A stretch of 64,000 bases of DNA from Xenophilus aerolatus (GTDB taxonomy: Bacteria > Pseudomonadota > Gammaproteobacteria > Burkholderiales > Burkholderiaceae_C), in NCBI GenBank assembly GCA_030418545.1, contig QAIB01000004.1, forward strand, positions 248,001-312,000, given 5' to 3'. Position 1 is the stretch's first letter, and every line of letters starts with the position of its first letter. Shown one piece after another: positions 25,268 to 34,276 of this stretch. The notes beneath the pieces were generated by a model that saw nothing but the letters and a program-made list of their open reading frames with translations, did no database searches and was not told where the DNA came from. A program made the position numbers and the translations under genes.

Positions 25268-26164
25268 ATGCGCCGAAAAATCCCCTCGACCCAGTCCCTC
25301 GCCTGCTTCGAGGCCGCCGCGCGGCACGAGAGCTACACGCGCGCCGCGCAGGAACTGGCGCTCACGCAGAGCGCCGTGTCGCGCCAGATCGGCGCGCTCG
25401 AGGAATTCATGGGCCTGGCCCTGTTCCGCCGCACGCGCCACGGCGTGCAACTCACGGCCGCCGGCGCCGACTACGCGCGCCAGATCTCGCGCCAGCTCGA
25501 CGCCATGGAGCGCGACACGCTGGACGCCATGGCGCGCCAGGGCAGCGGCGGCGCGCTGCAGCTCGCGGCGGTGCCCACCTTCGCCACGCGCTGGCTGATC
25601 CCGCGGCTGCCGGCCTTTGCGCAGGAGCATCCCGACGTCACGGTCCACATCGAAACGCGCACGCGGCCCTTCCTCTTTGCCGACTCGCCTTTCGACGCGG
25701 CCCTGTACGCGGGCACGGCCGAGCAGGCGGCCAACTGGGCCGGCACCCGTTCCACCGTGCTGATGCACGAGGACGTGGTGCCGGTGTGCAGCCCCGCGCT
25801 CATCGCGCCGAAGCGGCAGCTCACGCCCGCGGCCGTGGCGCGCCTGCCGCTGCTGCAGCAGAGCACGCGGCCCGAGGGCTGGCGGCAGTGGTTCGATGCC
25901 CAGGGCGTGGAGGCGCCGCGCGCGCGCAGCGGGCCGCGCTACGAGCTGTTCTCGATGCTGGCCGTGGCGGCCGCGCACGGGCTCGGGGTCGCGCTGATGC
26001 CGCTGCTGCTGATCGAGGCCGAACTCGCCCGCGGCGAGCTGGTGGTGGCCTGCCCGCGGCCGCTGCGCGGCGAACGCAGCTATTTCTTCGTCACCCCCGC
26101 ACGGCCCGACGAACGCGGCGTCGTGGCACAGATGCGGCGCTGGCTGCTCGCGCAGATCGGCTGA
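25268..26164 (+). CDS. LysR family transcriptional regulator (GcvA-like)
   Basis: The 298-residue protein has a LysR helix-turn-helix at about 10-60: QSLACFEAAARHESYTRAAQ, then LTQSAVSRQIGALEEFMGLALF, of the GcvA-like branch. The C-terminal substrate-binding domain has WRQWFDAQGVE and HGLGVALMPLLLIEAEL. Divergence from gcdH across a 197-bp gap suggests it activates or represses the glutaryl-CoA genes in response to glutarate or a CoA ester; this is inferred from position. Confidence 0.92.
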   Translation: MRRKIPSTQSLACFEAAARHESYTRAAQELALTQSAVSRQIGALEEFMGLALFRRTRHGVQLTAAGADYARQISRQLDAMERDTLDAMARQGSGGALQLAAVPTFATRWLIPRLPAFAQEHPDVTVHIETRTRPFLFADSPFDAALYAGTAEQAANWAGTRSTVLMHEDVVPVCSPALIAPKRQLTPAAVARLPLLQQSTRPEGWRQWFDAQGVEAPRARSGPRYELFSMLAVAAAHGLGVALMPLLLIEAELARGELVVACPRPLRGERSYFFVTPARPDERGVVAQMRRWLLAQIG

Positions 26165-26341
26165 CGCCGCGCACCCGGTTCAGGGCGGTGCGTCATCCGT
26201 TTCAGGAAAAAAGTGTGTCGTATTCGCCATGCATTGTTATTTGATTGTTTCCTGAGCGCCCGAGGGGGAAGACGAAACGAATGTGTCCACGCATGATGCC
26301 GGTCCCGGCTCGCCGGCCTGCCGGGACCGTTGCGATTGTTC

Positions 26342-28246
26342 ATGTCCGCCACCGCTCCTGCCCGCTCCCCTCGCCTGCGTCGCTTTCGCGTCGATGTCGG
26401 CACCATCATCACGATGGTGGTGCTGTTCCAGTCCCTGCTGCTGGTGGCGATCGGCTACTGGGGATCGCAGCGCCTGGTGTCGACCATCGGCGAGTCGGCC
26501 CACCGCGCCGACCACCTGCGCATCGAGGACAAGGTCAACGCCTTCCTGGCCAAGGCCGCCTCGGTGGTGGATGCGGTGGGTGCGGCACCGAGCCTGCGCC
26601 CGGCGGGTGAAGGCGCCGTGCCCACGGCCGAACTGCTGTGGGTGCTGCTGCAGCAGTCGCACGAGCTCGACAGCCTGTACGTCGCCAACGACGCCGGGCG
26701 CATGCTCATGGTGCAGCGCTATCCCGAGGTCGCGGTGCGCCACATCGTGCGCGAGCGCGATTTCACCGTCGAGACCTGGGAGTACAAGCCCGCCGCCGAC
26801 GAAGGCAAGGACACCCAGCAGCGCTACCTGACCGAACGCATCTCCGCCTTCCGCACCCAGTACGAGCCGCGTGCGCGCAGCTGGTACGTGCAGGCGACGC
26901 AGAAGGGCGTGCCGGTCTGGACGGCGCCCTACGTCTTCGCCGCATCGCAGGAACTGGGCGTGACCTACGCCGTCCCCGGCCAGCGCCGCGACCGCGACGG
27001 GGCGCAGGTGCTGGTGGCCTCGGGCGACGTCACGCTGGGCCGCCTGTCGGACTTCGTGCGCCTGTTCAGCCGTGCCGGCTACGGCGACAGCGCGCTGCTC
27101 AGCGCCGAGCACCAGGTGCTGGCGCGCAGCGACCAGCCCGGCCGCATCCAGGCCCTGGCGCTGCCCGGCAACGGCGTGCTGGGCGCCATCCACGCCCGCA
27201 TGCTGGCCGACGGCAGCGCGCGCGGCACGGTGAGCACGGCCTTCCCGATCGACTTCGACGGCCAGCGCTACCTGGTGCAGACCTCGCGCATCCCGGCCAC
27301 CAGCTGGCGCCTGATCAGCTGGGTGCCCGAGGACAAGCTGCTGGGCGGCCTGCGGCGCGCGGTGCTGTGGTCGATGCTGCTGGTGGTGGCCTTCCTGGTG
27401 CTCATCGTCGGTGTCTCGCTGCGCCTGGCCCAGCGCGTGACGGCGCCGGTGGAGAGCCTGTCGTCGATCGCGCGGCGCATCGGCCGGCTCGAGCTGGACG
27501 GCCTGCCGCGCGTGGAAAGCCGGGTGCTGGAGATCCAGCACCTCGACCAGGCGCTGGACGACTCGGCGCGCGGCCTCAAGGCCTTCCGCAAGTTCGTGCC
27601 GGTCGACGTGGTCACGCAACTGGTGGAGAGCGGCCACACGCTCGGCCCGAGCGGCGAACCGCGCCGGATCACGGTGATGTTCACCGACGTGGCGGGCTTC
27701 ACCCGCATCGCCGAGGCCACGCCCACCGAGGTGCTGGTGCGGCAGATGACGCGCTACTTCAACCTCGCGGCGGCCGTGTTCACGCGCCACGGGGGCACCA
27801 TCGACAAGTACATCGGCGACGGCACGATGGTGTTCTGGGGCGCGCTCGGCGACGTGCCGCACGCCGAGGAGAGCGCCTGCCGTGCCGCGCTGGAGCTGCA
27901 GGCCGAACTGGACGTGCTCAACGCCGAATGGCGCGCCAGCGGGCTGGCGGAGTTCCAGACCCGCATCGGCATCCACACCGGGCCGGCGATCACGGGCGTG
28001 CTGGGCTCGAAGGACCGCCTCGCCTACACGGCCGTGGGCGACACGGTGAACGTCGCCAGCCGCATCGAGGGCATCAACAAGGAACTGGGCACCCGCGTGC
28101 TGATCTCCGAGACCACCTTCGACGGCCTCGCCGGCCGCCTGCCTACCCGCCGCATCGACGCCATGACCATCCGCGGCCGGCAGAAGCCGCTCCTGGTCTA
28201 CGAGCTGCTGGAGCCCGCCCCGCCCGCCGCCGCGCCGGCGGCCTGA
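26342..28246 (+). CDS. Membrane adenylate cyclase, class III (Cache-like sensor, HAMP, cyclase)
   Basis: The 634-residue protein starts with a membrane helix (about 20-42, IITMVVLFQSLLLVAIGYWG), then a large extracytoplasmic sensor region (about 45-330) of the Cache/dCACHE sort, a second helix (about 335-357), a HAMP-like linker and the class III cyclase domain (about 440-615). Metal-binding aspartates are in FTDVAGF and IGDGTMVFW. The purine-specificity positions read Lys in DKYIGD and Thr in YTAVGDTVN, the combination of class IIIb adenylate cyclases, so cAMP is the likely product. The transition-state Asn/Arg are present in NVASRI. It would make cAMP in response to a periplasmic ligand. 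Confidence 0.88.
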   Translation: MSATAPARSPRLRRFRVDVGTIITMVVLFQSLLLVAIGYWGSQRLVSTIGESAHRADHLRIEDKVNAFLAKAASVVDAVGAAPSLRPAGEGAVPTAELLWVLLQQSHELDSLYVANDAGRMLMVQRYPEVAVRHIVRERDFTVETWEYKPAADEGKDTQQRYLTERISAFRTQYEPRARSWYVQATQKGVPVWTAPYVFAASQELGVTYAVPGQRRDRDGAQVLVASGDVTLGRLSDFVRLFSRAGYGDSALLSAEHQVLARSDQPGRIQALALPGNGVLGAIHARMLADGSARGTVSTAFPIDFDGQRYLVQTSRIPATSWRLISWVPEDKLLGGLRRAVLWSMLLVVAFLVLIVGVSLRLAQRVTAPVESLSSIARRIGRLELDGLPRVESRVLEIQHLDQALDDSARGLKAFRKFVPVDVVTQLVESGHTLGPSGEPRRITVMFTDVAGFTRIAEATPTEVLVRQMTRYFNLAAAVFTRHGGTIDKYIGDGTMVFWGALGDVPHAEESACRAALELQAELDVLNAEWRASGLAEFQTRIGIHTGPAITGVLGSKDRLAYTAVGDTVNVASRIEGINKELGTRVLISETTFDGLAGRLPTRRIDAMTIRGRQKPLLVYELLEPAPPAAAPAA

Positions 28247-28367
28247 GCACTGGTCGCCCAGGCGCGTTTCGACGCAAAAGCGACGGCGAAACGCCGGAAA
28301 GCGAGACGTAAGCAAAAGTTTCGGCTAGATTCGATGCCTCGCCGACCGTGGCGGAGGGAATACACAG

Positions 28368-29027
28368 ATGAAGAAGTGGATGGGCATCGCCTGCGCCCTG
28401 GCAATCCTGGCGGGCTGCGCCGGCCGGCCCCCGACCGGCCCGGGTTCCGGCTACGGCGCCGACTACGTGCCCGTGGTGCTGCCGAACAACGTGCCCGCCG
28501 CCACCTACGAGGCCGACGTCGCCGCCTGCCAGAAGACGGCCCGCAGCTACACCTTCGCCACCCCCGACGAGCACCGCGACGCGCTGTTCTTCCTCAACGC
28601 GGTCACCCTCGGGGCCGCCGTGGCCATGCCGTCGGGCTGGGCACCGACGCTGGCCACCACCGGCACCACCTGGGGCCTCAACAACGGCTTCGAGTACGGC
28701 GTGTACTCGCCGCAGCGCGCCGCCTTTTATGCCCGCCAGGAAAGCGCGATCGCCAACTGCATGGCGCGCAAGGGCTACCTGAACGCCGACCCGAGCGTCG
28801 TCGTCACCTGGACGCCGACGCCGGCCGCCGCGGTGAAGGGCCTGCGCCGCACGGGCGTCGACACCTACAACGCCGAGCAGGTGGCCAAGGCCAGCCGCTG
28901 CACCGCCACGCCCTTCGCCAACCTGGTGGGCAAGGGCCCGGGCTACGAGAACTACACGGTGCCCTGCGACGGCGGCCGCATCCTCGCGGTGCGCTGCACC
29001 TTCGGCAACTGCCGGCCGAGCAGCTGA
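28368..29027 (+). CDS. Predicted lipoprotein, uncharacterised
   Basis: The 219-residue protein has a lipoprotein signal: MKKWMGIACALAILAGC, with the lipobox LAGC at residue 17. The mature part holds several conserved-looking Cys residues (AACQKTARSY, ANCMARKGYL, ASRCTATP, VPCDGGR, VRCTFGNC) that could form disulfides. NCMARKGYL is a motif also seen in other small outer-membrane lipoproteins. GGAGGGA precedes the ATG. A perfect hairpin follows at 29066 and probably ends the transcript. I cannot assign a function. Confidence 0.72.
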   Translation: MKKWMGIACALAILAGCAGRPPTGPGSGYGADYVPVVLPNNVPAATYEADVAACQKTARSYTFATPDEHRDALFFLNAVTLGAAVAMPSGWAPTLATTGTTWGLNNGFEYGVYSPQRAAFYARQESAIANCMARKGYLNADPSVVVTWTPTPAAAVKGLRRTGVDTYNAEQVAKASRCTATPFANLVGKGPGYENYTVPCDGGRILAVRCTFGNCRPSS

Positions 29028-29065
29028 CACCCGCGGCCGGCACGCGCCGGCCGGTCGGATGGAAC

Positions 29066-29095
29066 CCACGGGGCGGCCCATCGGCCGCCCCGTGG
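29066..29095 (+). terminator. Strong intrinsic terminator hairpin after the lipoprotein gene
   Basis: A perfect 13-bp GC-rich stem (CCACGGGGCGGCC and complement) with a four-base loop is followed by GCGTTT, about 40 bp after the lipoprotein stop. The T-run is short, but the stem is the strongest simple hairpin I noticed in the window. Confidence 0.65.
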
Positions 29096-29257
29096 CGTTT
29101 CCGGTGCCGACGGATTCGCGGCGAATCGGCTCGCAGCCCGCGCCAGGCGGGCGCGAAGCGCTGTCGAGCCCGGAGCGACAGCACGATCCCCGCCGGCGCG
29201 GCACACTCGGCAGGGCGCGGCGGCCCCGCATGCCGCGCCTGGCCGACAAGGACCCCC

Positions 29258-30550
29258 ATGGAGACAACGCCCCCCCGCCCGGCGCGCCTGCCGGATTCGC
29301 GCTATGCCGTGATGCGCCTCATCGTCACGCTGCTCATCATGACCGTGGGCAGCAGCGGCATGTACGTCGTGTCCGTCGTGCTGCCGGCCGTGCAGGCCGA
29401 CTTCGGAGTGGCGCGCGCCGAGGCCTCGCTGCCCTACACGCTGCTGATGGTGGGCTTCGGCCTGGGCGGCGTGGTGATGGGCAAGCTGGCCGACCGTTAT
29501 GGCGTGATGTGGCCGCTGCTGCTGGGCGCCGTGGGCGTGGGCACGGGCTTCGTGGCCAGCAGCTTCACCGGCGGCATCCTCGGCTTCTCGCTGGTGCAGG
29601 CGCTCTTCATCGGGCTGGGCAGCGGTGCGGTGTTCGCGCCGCTGGTGGCCGACACCTCGCTGTGGTTCGTCAAGCGGCGCGGCATGGCGGTGGCGGTGTG
29701 CGCCAGCGGCAACTACGTGGCCGGCGCGGTGTGGCCGCCGATCGTGCAGCACTTCGTCGAGGTGGCCGGCTGGCGCCCGACCTATGTGGGCCTGGGCATC
29801 GTCTGCGGCGTGGCCATGGCCGCCCTGGCGCTGTGCCTGCGCGAGCGGCCGCCGGCGCTGGCCGCGGCGCCCGGGGCCCGGCAGACGGGGGCGTCGCCGG
29901 CGGTGGCCGCCGGCATGCGGGCCTTCGGCCTCAGCCTGGGCATGGCGCAGGGGCTGCTGTGCGTGGCGGGCACCGCCTGCTGCGTCGCCATGGCCATGCC
30001 GCAGGTGCACATCGTGGCCTACTGCACCGACCTGGGCTACGGCGCCGCGCGCGGGGCGCAGATGCTGTCGCTGATGCTGGCCTGCGGCATCGTGAGCCGG
30101 CTGGTCTCGGGCGCCATCTGCGACCGCATCGGCGGCCTGCGCACGCTGCTGCTGGGCTCGGTGCTGCAGGGCCTGGCGCTGCTGATGTTCCTGCCTTTCG
30201 ACGGGCTGGTGCCGCTGTTCGTGGTGTCGGCGCTGTTCGGGCTGTTCCAGGGTGGGATCGTTCCCTCCTACGCCATCATCGTGCGCGAGCATTTCCCGCC
30301 CGCCGAGGCCAGCGCGCGCGTGGGCACCATCATCGGCTGCACGCTGCTGGGCATGGCGCTGGGCGGCTGGATGTCGGGCAAGGTGTTCGACCTCACCGGC
30401 AGCTACCACGCGGCCTTCGTCAACGGCATTGCCTGGAACCTGCTGAACATGGCGATCGCCCTCACGCTGCTGCTGCGCACGCGCGGGCGCCTGCGGGGAG
30501 CGCCCGGCACGTTTGCACTCGGCAACACGCCGGCCCGGGCGCGGGACTAG
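29258..30550 (+). CDS. MFS transporter
   Basis: The 430-residue protein has twelve predicted membrane spans. The MFS signature between helices 2 and 3 is GKLADRYGVMW, and a related one is SGAICDRIGGLRT in the second half. MYVVSVVLPAVQADFGVARAE is typical of the monocarboxylate/oxalate-formate-like (OFA) branch. It is an inner-membrane secondary transporter for a small organic acid or drug. The ATG at 29258 gives a standard-length protein; the frame before it has no coding character. Confidence 0.92.
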   Translation: METTPPRPARLPDSRYAVMRLIVTLLIMTVGSSGMYVVSVVLPAVQADFGVARAEASLPYTLLMVGFGLGGVVMGKLADRYGVMWPLLLGAVGVGTGFVASSFTGGILGFSLVQALFIGLGSGAVFAPLVADTSLWFVKRRGMAVAVCASGNYVAGAVWPPIVQHFVEVAGWRPTYVGLGIVCGVAMAALALCLRERPPALAAAPGARQTGASPAVAAGMRAFGLSLGMAQGLLCVAGTACCVAMAMPQVHIVAYCTDLGYGAARGAQMLSLMLACGIVSRLVSGAICDRIGGLRTLLLGSVLQGLALLMFLPFDGLVPLFVVSALFGLFQGGIVPSYAIIVREHFPPAEASARVGTIIGCTLLGMALGGWMSGKVFDLTGSYHAAFVNGIAWNLLNMAIALTLLLRTRGRLRGAPGTFALGNTPARARD

Positions 30551-30600
30551 ACTGGTCGGCCTGCCTTGTCGGCCCGCCCGCCAGCGAGCCCTTCCTGCCC

Positions 30601-30957
30601 ATGAAGTCCCTGTTGTCGCTGCTGCTGTCCCTTGCCGGCCTGCTCGTGGCCACCACCCCGGCCGCGCACGCGGCCACCGGCTGCGAGCAGCTGCGTTCGG
30701 AGGTGGAAGGCAAGATCGCCGCGGGTGGCGTCACCCGCTTCAGCGTCACGGTGGTCGACGCCAATGCGCCGGTCACCAGCGGCAAGGTGGTCGGCAGTTG
30801 CGAGCTCGGCAGCAAGAAGCTGGTCTACGAGACGACGCCCGCAGCGCCCGGCACGCCCACGGCGGCCGCGCCCGCGGCCAGGAGCCCGGGCAGTGAGCGC
30901 ATCCTCACGGAGTGCCGCGACGGCACGGTGTCGATGGGCGGTGCCTGCAAGCCCTGA
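30601..30957 (+). CDS. DUF1161 domain-containing secreted protein
   Basis: The 118-residue protein has a signal peptide (MKSLLSLLLSLAGLLVATTPAAHA) and a short core, CEQLRSEVEGKIAAGGVTRFSVTVVDANAPVTSGKVVGSCELGSKKLVYE, matching DUF1161. A Pro/Ala-rich linker leads to a C-terminal Cys-containing tail (TECRDGTVSMGGACKP). It is probably periplasmic; the function is unknown. It ends convergent with the DUF4124 gene. Confidence 0.82.
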   Translation: MKSLLSLLLSLAGLLVATTPAAHAATGCEQLRSEVEGKIAAGGVTRFSVTVVDANAPVTSGKVVGSCELGSKKLVYETTPAAPGTPTAAAPAARSPGSERILTECRDGTVSMGGACKP

Positions 30958-30981
30958 GGGCGCGGGCCCGTCACGCCCCGG

Positions 30982-31566
30982 TCAGCGGCAGACCTGGGTC
31001 GAGTTGATCTGGCGGCAGGTCCTGCCGTCGCCGTTCTGGTAGCGGTCGATCTGCCCCTTGCGGTTGGTGTGGTTGCCCAAGGTGTCGGTGCAGCCGTTGG
31101 CGTCGCAGTTGCGGATCGTCGGGCGCATGTCGCGCGGCGGCGGTGCCGGCCGGCCGTGGTAGCCGCCGCCATAGGGGTACCAGGTGTCGGCCACGACGCC
31201 CGGCTCGCCGCGGTCGCTGTAGCGCGGATCGGGCGCTGCCTCGCGCGCATTGCCGCCGCGGCCGTCGATGATCGCCGCGCCCGCCGGTGGCTGGACGGGC
31301 CGGCTGGCCCCGTCGACCGCCTCCTGCTGCAGCTGACGGGCGCGGTTCACGCTGTCGAGCTGATCCTGGGCCGCACGCTCGCTCGCCGCATAGCCGGGCG
31401 GGGCCGCCTCGGGCACCGGCACGTTGCCGGTCGGTTTCGAGCCCGCGGGGCAGGCGGCCTGGTCGGTGTAGCTGACCTTGCCCGCCGCATCGGTGCAGCG
31501 CAGCACGTCGGCGTGCACACCCGCCGTCGCAGCGAGGAGGACGAAGCAGAAGGCAAGGCGTCGCAT
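30982..31566 (-). CDS. DUF4124 domain-containing protein
   Basis: The 194-residue protein has a signal peptide (MRRLAFCFVLLAATAGVHA) followed directly by a DUF4124 motif: DVLRCTDAAGKVSYTDQAACPAGSKPTG. The middle is Ala/Gln/Arg-rich. The C-terminus, with NCDANGCTDTLGNHTNRKG and CRQINSTQVCR, has paired Cys residues, likely disulfide-bonded in the periplasm. The family occurs across proteobacteria and may bind cell wall or nucleotides, but no activity is proven. Confidence 0.82.
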   Translation of the reverse strand: MRRLAFCFVLLAATAGVHADVLRCTDAAGKVSYTDQAACPAGSKPTGNVPVPEAAPPGYAASERAAQDQLDSVNRARQLQQEAVDGASRPVQPPAGAAIIDGRGGNAREAAPDPRYSDRGEPGVVADTWYPYGGGYHGRPAPPPRDMRPTIRNCDANGCTDTLGNHTNRKGQIDRYQNGDGRTCRQINSTQVCR

Positions 31567-31616
31567 GGCGCGATTGTGGCGCGTCGAGCCGCCATACGCA
31601 CTCGAGGCCTGCAGCG

Positions 31617-32411
31617 TCAGGCCGGGCCCTTGCCGTCGGGCTCGGCCAGCTTGCGGTGCTGCTCGGCGAGGGTCTCGTTCGGCGTGACGTGCGACAGCGC
31701 GACCTGCAGCTTGTTCTTCCAGCCCGCCACGACCTCCGCCTCGCCCTTCATCATGGCGTCGAAACCGATGCGCGCCACCTCGGCCGGATCGGCCTTGTCG
31801 TCCTGGCGGCCGACCGGCGTGTCCAGCATGCCCGCGCGGGCGAAGAAGCGGGTGTCGGTCACGCCGGGCTGCAGGCAGGTCACGCTCACGCCGGTGCCCT
31901 GCAGCTCGTTGCGCAGCGCGACGACGAAGGAATCGATGAAGGCCTTGGTGCCGTTGTAGACCGCCTGGAAGCTGCCGGGCTGGAAGCCGGCGATCGAGCC
32001 CGTCACGAGGATGCGCCCGCGGCCCCGCTCGCACATGCCACGCGCCACGCGCTGCACGAGGTCCACGGTGCCGGTGATGTTGGTGTCGATGAGGTGGCGG
32101 ATCTGCTCGAAATCCTGTTGCAGGACGCCGTGTCCGAGCCCGTGCCCTGCGTTCGCGAACAGCGCCTCCACCGGCCGCCCCGCGGTCAGTGCGAGCAGTG
32201 CGTCGACGCCTTCGCGCGTGGCGAGGTCGACCTCGACGCCGTCGGCCTGGGCGCCCAGCGCGCGCAGGCTGGCCAGGGTGTCGGCGAGCGGCTCGTCGGC
32301 AGCCACCGCCACGTCGTAGCCATGCGTGGCCGCGAGGCGGGCCAGCTGGTGGCCGATGCCGGACGATGCGCCGGTGACGATGGCCAGGGGACGCAATTCG
32401 GTGCTCTGCAT
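31617..32411 (-). CDS. SDR family oxidoreductase
   Basis: The 264-residue protein is a complete classical short-chain dehydrogenase. TGASSGIG (15-22) binds the cofactor, NAGHG follows at about 88, and the catalytic Ser (GSIAG) and Tyr-Lys (YNGTK) are intact. The acidic-basic balance after strand 2 (VAVAADEPLAD) favours NAD over NADP, but this is weak evidence. PGVTDTRFF follows. It stands alone on the minus strand. Substrate unknown. Confidence 0.92.
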   Translation of the reverse strand: MQSTELRPLAIVTGASSGIGHQLARLAATHGYDVAVAADEPLADTLASLRALGAQADGVEVDLATREGVDALLALTAGRPVEALFANAGHGLGHGVLQQDFEQIRHLIDTNITGTVDLVQRVARGMCERGRGRILVTGSIAGFQPGSFQAVYNGTKAFIDSFVVALRNELQGTGVSVTCLQPGVTDTRFFARAGMLDTPVGRQDDKADPAEVARIGFDAMMKGEAEVVAGWKNKLQVALSHVTPNETLAEQHRKLAEPDGKGPA

Positions 32412-32599
32412 GGTCGGGACCTCGTAGGGGGTGGGTGGAAGGTGCCGCGAGCGCCATGCGCCGCAACGTCCTGCCTCACCCTACGCGCGCCGCCGGCACC
32501 GCGTGTCGGACAGCGACGGCCGTCCTGTAGTGGAAGGATGACGGGCGTGGGCCTGCGCTGCGCGAGGCAGGCGCACCGGCCAGCGCCACGTACCGCCGC

Positions 32600-33079
32600 T
32601 CAGGCCGCGGCGGTCTGCTCTTCCATGAGGTCGACCTTGCGCAGGCGCAGCAGTTCGCCCAGGCTCACCAGGTCGACACCACTGTCGCGGGCCTGCGGGA
32701 ACAGCTCGTTGCGCTCCTCCTTCACGTGGTGGTCGATGTACTCGCCCAGCACCTTCACGCGGGCGTCGAACATGTCGTCGACCTCGGAGGCCTGCTCAAT
32801 CTGGGCGATGAGGTCCTTGGCACTCTGGTGCTCGACGTTCGCCTCGTCCAGCAGGTCCTCGTCGCGGATCTGGCCGCGCAGCGCGGGGTAGAAGATCTCT
32901 TCCTCGATCTGCGTATGCACGGTCAGTTCGAGGCAGATGTGGCGCGCCAGCTCGAGCTTGCGGCTATGCACGTCCTGCGCCTTGGACGAGTTCAGGGACT
33001 CGTAGGTCTCGAACATCTTCTTGACGTTCTTGTGGTCGTTGTCCAGCAGGGTGCAGGCATCGGCGGGGATGTTGGGCAT
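32600..33079 (-). CDS. Hemerythrin domain-containing protein
   Basis: The 159-residue protein is a four-helix hemerythrin-like bundle. Iron ligands are visible in LLDNDHKNVKKMF, LELTVHTQIEEEIFYPAL (H and two E), VEHQSAKDL and YIDHHVKEERNELFP. It could bind a di-iron centre and sense or handle oxygen, nitric oxide or iron. The ATG at 33079 has AAGGAG six bases upstream. Next gene on the same strand, 133 bp upstream, is the DUF3175 protein; both look like general-stress genes. Confidence 0.9.
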   Translation of the reverse strand: MPNIPADACTLLDNDHKNVKKMFETYESLNSSKAQDVHSRKLELARHICLELTVHTQIEEEIFYPALRGQIRDEDLLDEANVEHQSAKDLIAQIEQASEVDDMFDARVKVLGEYIDHHVKEERNELFPQARDSGVDLVSLGELLRLRKVDLMEEQTAAA

Positions 33080-33211
33080 GGGTGACTCCTTCGTCGTGGG
33101 TGGTTGGTGTGCCCAAAATTGCGCCGCGGCCGGGGCCGGGTGAGTAGGAATGCAGCGCATGCGGCTGCCGAACGGACCGACATGGCGCGCATCGGTCGCG
33201 GCCGGCACGCC

Positions 33212-33541
33212 TCAGCTTCGAGTTCCCGGTTCTGCCGGTTTGTTGAACAGCTTTCTCAGCGCACGCTTGGCGGCCTCGAGCCGGCGCAGCCGGGTGGGCG
33301 ACAGGTTGTGGCCGGCGCGATTGATGTAGAAGGTCAGCATCGACATGGCCGAGCGGTAGGGCTCGCTCTTGCGGCGCCGGCTGCGTTCGGCCGAACGCTT
33401 GAGCGAGCGCGCGATGGCCTGCGCACTGCCGAGCTTGAAGACGCCCGGATCGAGGTCCATCGCGTCGCTGGTCTCGGTGACACGCTGCGACCAGCGCGCG
33501 CCCGTGGCACGGTGAGCGGGGTGTGTGGCGGCTTGGGACAT
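33212..33541 (-). CDS. DUF3175 domain-containing protein
   Basis: The 109-residue basic protein matches DUF3175: RWSQRVTETSDAMDLDPGVFKLGSAQAIARSLKRSAERSRRRKSEPYRSAMSMLTFYINRAGHNLSP and RRLEAAKRALRKLF. It is highly positive and could bind nucleic acid. AAGGAGA lies just before the ATG at 33541. The family is often near plant-association or stress genes; its role is unknown. Confidence 0.85.
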   Translation of the reverse strand: MSQAATHPAHRATGARWSQRVTETSDAMDLDPGVFKLGSAQAIARSLKRSAERSRRRKSEPYRSAMSMLTFYINRAGHNLSPTRLRRLEAAKRALRKLFNKPAEPGTRS

Positions 33542-33658
33542 GGGTGATCTCCTTTGCAGGCCCATGCTCCTGCCCCGATCCGCCGCGCGCGTAGGCGATC
33601 GCTTGCGGCCCGTGTCGGCTGCCTGCGGTGTGCACCTCGCCCGCGCGAGGCCGCCGAT

Positions 33659-34075
33659 ATGATCGGCCGCATGCTCGCCAACCTCGTGCCCTTCCTCATC
33701 CACTGGGCCATCACCGCCGTATCGCTCTGGGTCGCGAGCCACATCTTCCGCGGCCTGAAGTTCGACAGCACCGGCGCGCTGATCGTGGCGGCCCTGCTGC
33801 TGGGCTTCGCCAATGCCATCGTCAAGCCGCTCTTGATCGTGCTGACCTTGCCGCTCACGCTGCTGACCTTCGGCCTGTTCCTGCTGGTCATCAATGCGCT
33901 CATGATCCTGCTGGTCGCGGCGCTGGTGAAGGGCTTCCGCGTCTCGGGCTTCTGGACCGCCCTGTTCGCCAGCCTGTTCGTGTCGATCCTCAGCATCCTG
34001 ATCGGCTCGCTGCTCGGCGGCAGCGACCCAGCCACCACCATTCAGATGCCCCAGGGCACGGGCAACTGGCTCTGA
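33659..34075 (+). CDS. Phage holin family 4-type membrane protein (not prophage)
   Basis: The 138-residue protein has four hydrophobic helices: LANLVPFLIHWAITAVSLWVASHIF, GALIVAALLLGFANAIVKPLLIV, LPLTLLTFGLFLLVINALMILLVAALV and FWTALFASLFVSILSILIGSLL. NAIVKPLL and TFGLFLLVINA are the DUF/phage_holin_4_2 hallmarks. The family is chromosomal and widespread despite its name. An in-frame ATG at 33671 would remove four residues. Confidence 0.85.
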   Translation: MIGRMLANLVPFLIHWAITAVSLWVASHIFRGLKFDSTGALIVAALLLGFANAIVKPLLIVLTLPLTLLTFGLFLLVINALMILLVAALVKGFRVSGFWTALFASLFVSILSILIGSLLGGSDPATTIQMPQGTGNWL

Positions 34076-34097
34076 CGCCAGGCTCCAGGACACCTCG

Positions 34098-34157
34098 AAA
34101 CAAAAAAGGCCCGCAGCGCCCGCCAGCTGGGCGCGGCCAGCTCCTGATTTCATAGCA
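34098..34157 (-). repeat. Family A hairpin repeat, copy 3 (reverse orientation)
   Basis: Read on the minus strand it shows GCTATGAAATC, then the GGCCGCGCCC arm, CGGGCGCTG and a CCTTTTTTGTTT tail. It lies after the holin-like gene. On the plus strand the A-run precedes the stem, so it would act as a terminator only for minus-strand transcripts. Confidence 0.75.
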
Positions 34158-34276
34158 ACGGCCAGGACGACGTTCGCCGTCGGCGCCGTCTCACACGGCC
34201 TTCGCCCCTGCGTGCCCACAGTGGGTCGATCGCACCGCGCAGCGCGCGGCCCCTGGACGAACGGAGCATTGACCCC

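Noticed and set aside
28247-28367. Possible small RNA or riboswitch before the lipoprotein
   Set aside because: No stable conserved structure was recognised; only imperfect short stems are present.
33659-34075. Holin-like protein taken as evidence of a prophage
   Set aside because: The family name is historical; no other phage genes or attachment sites lie nearby.
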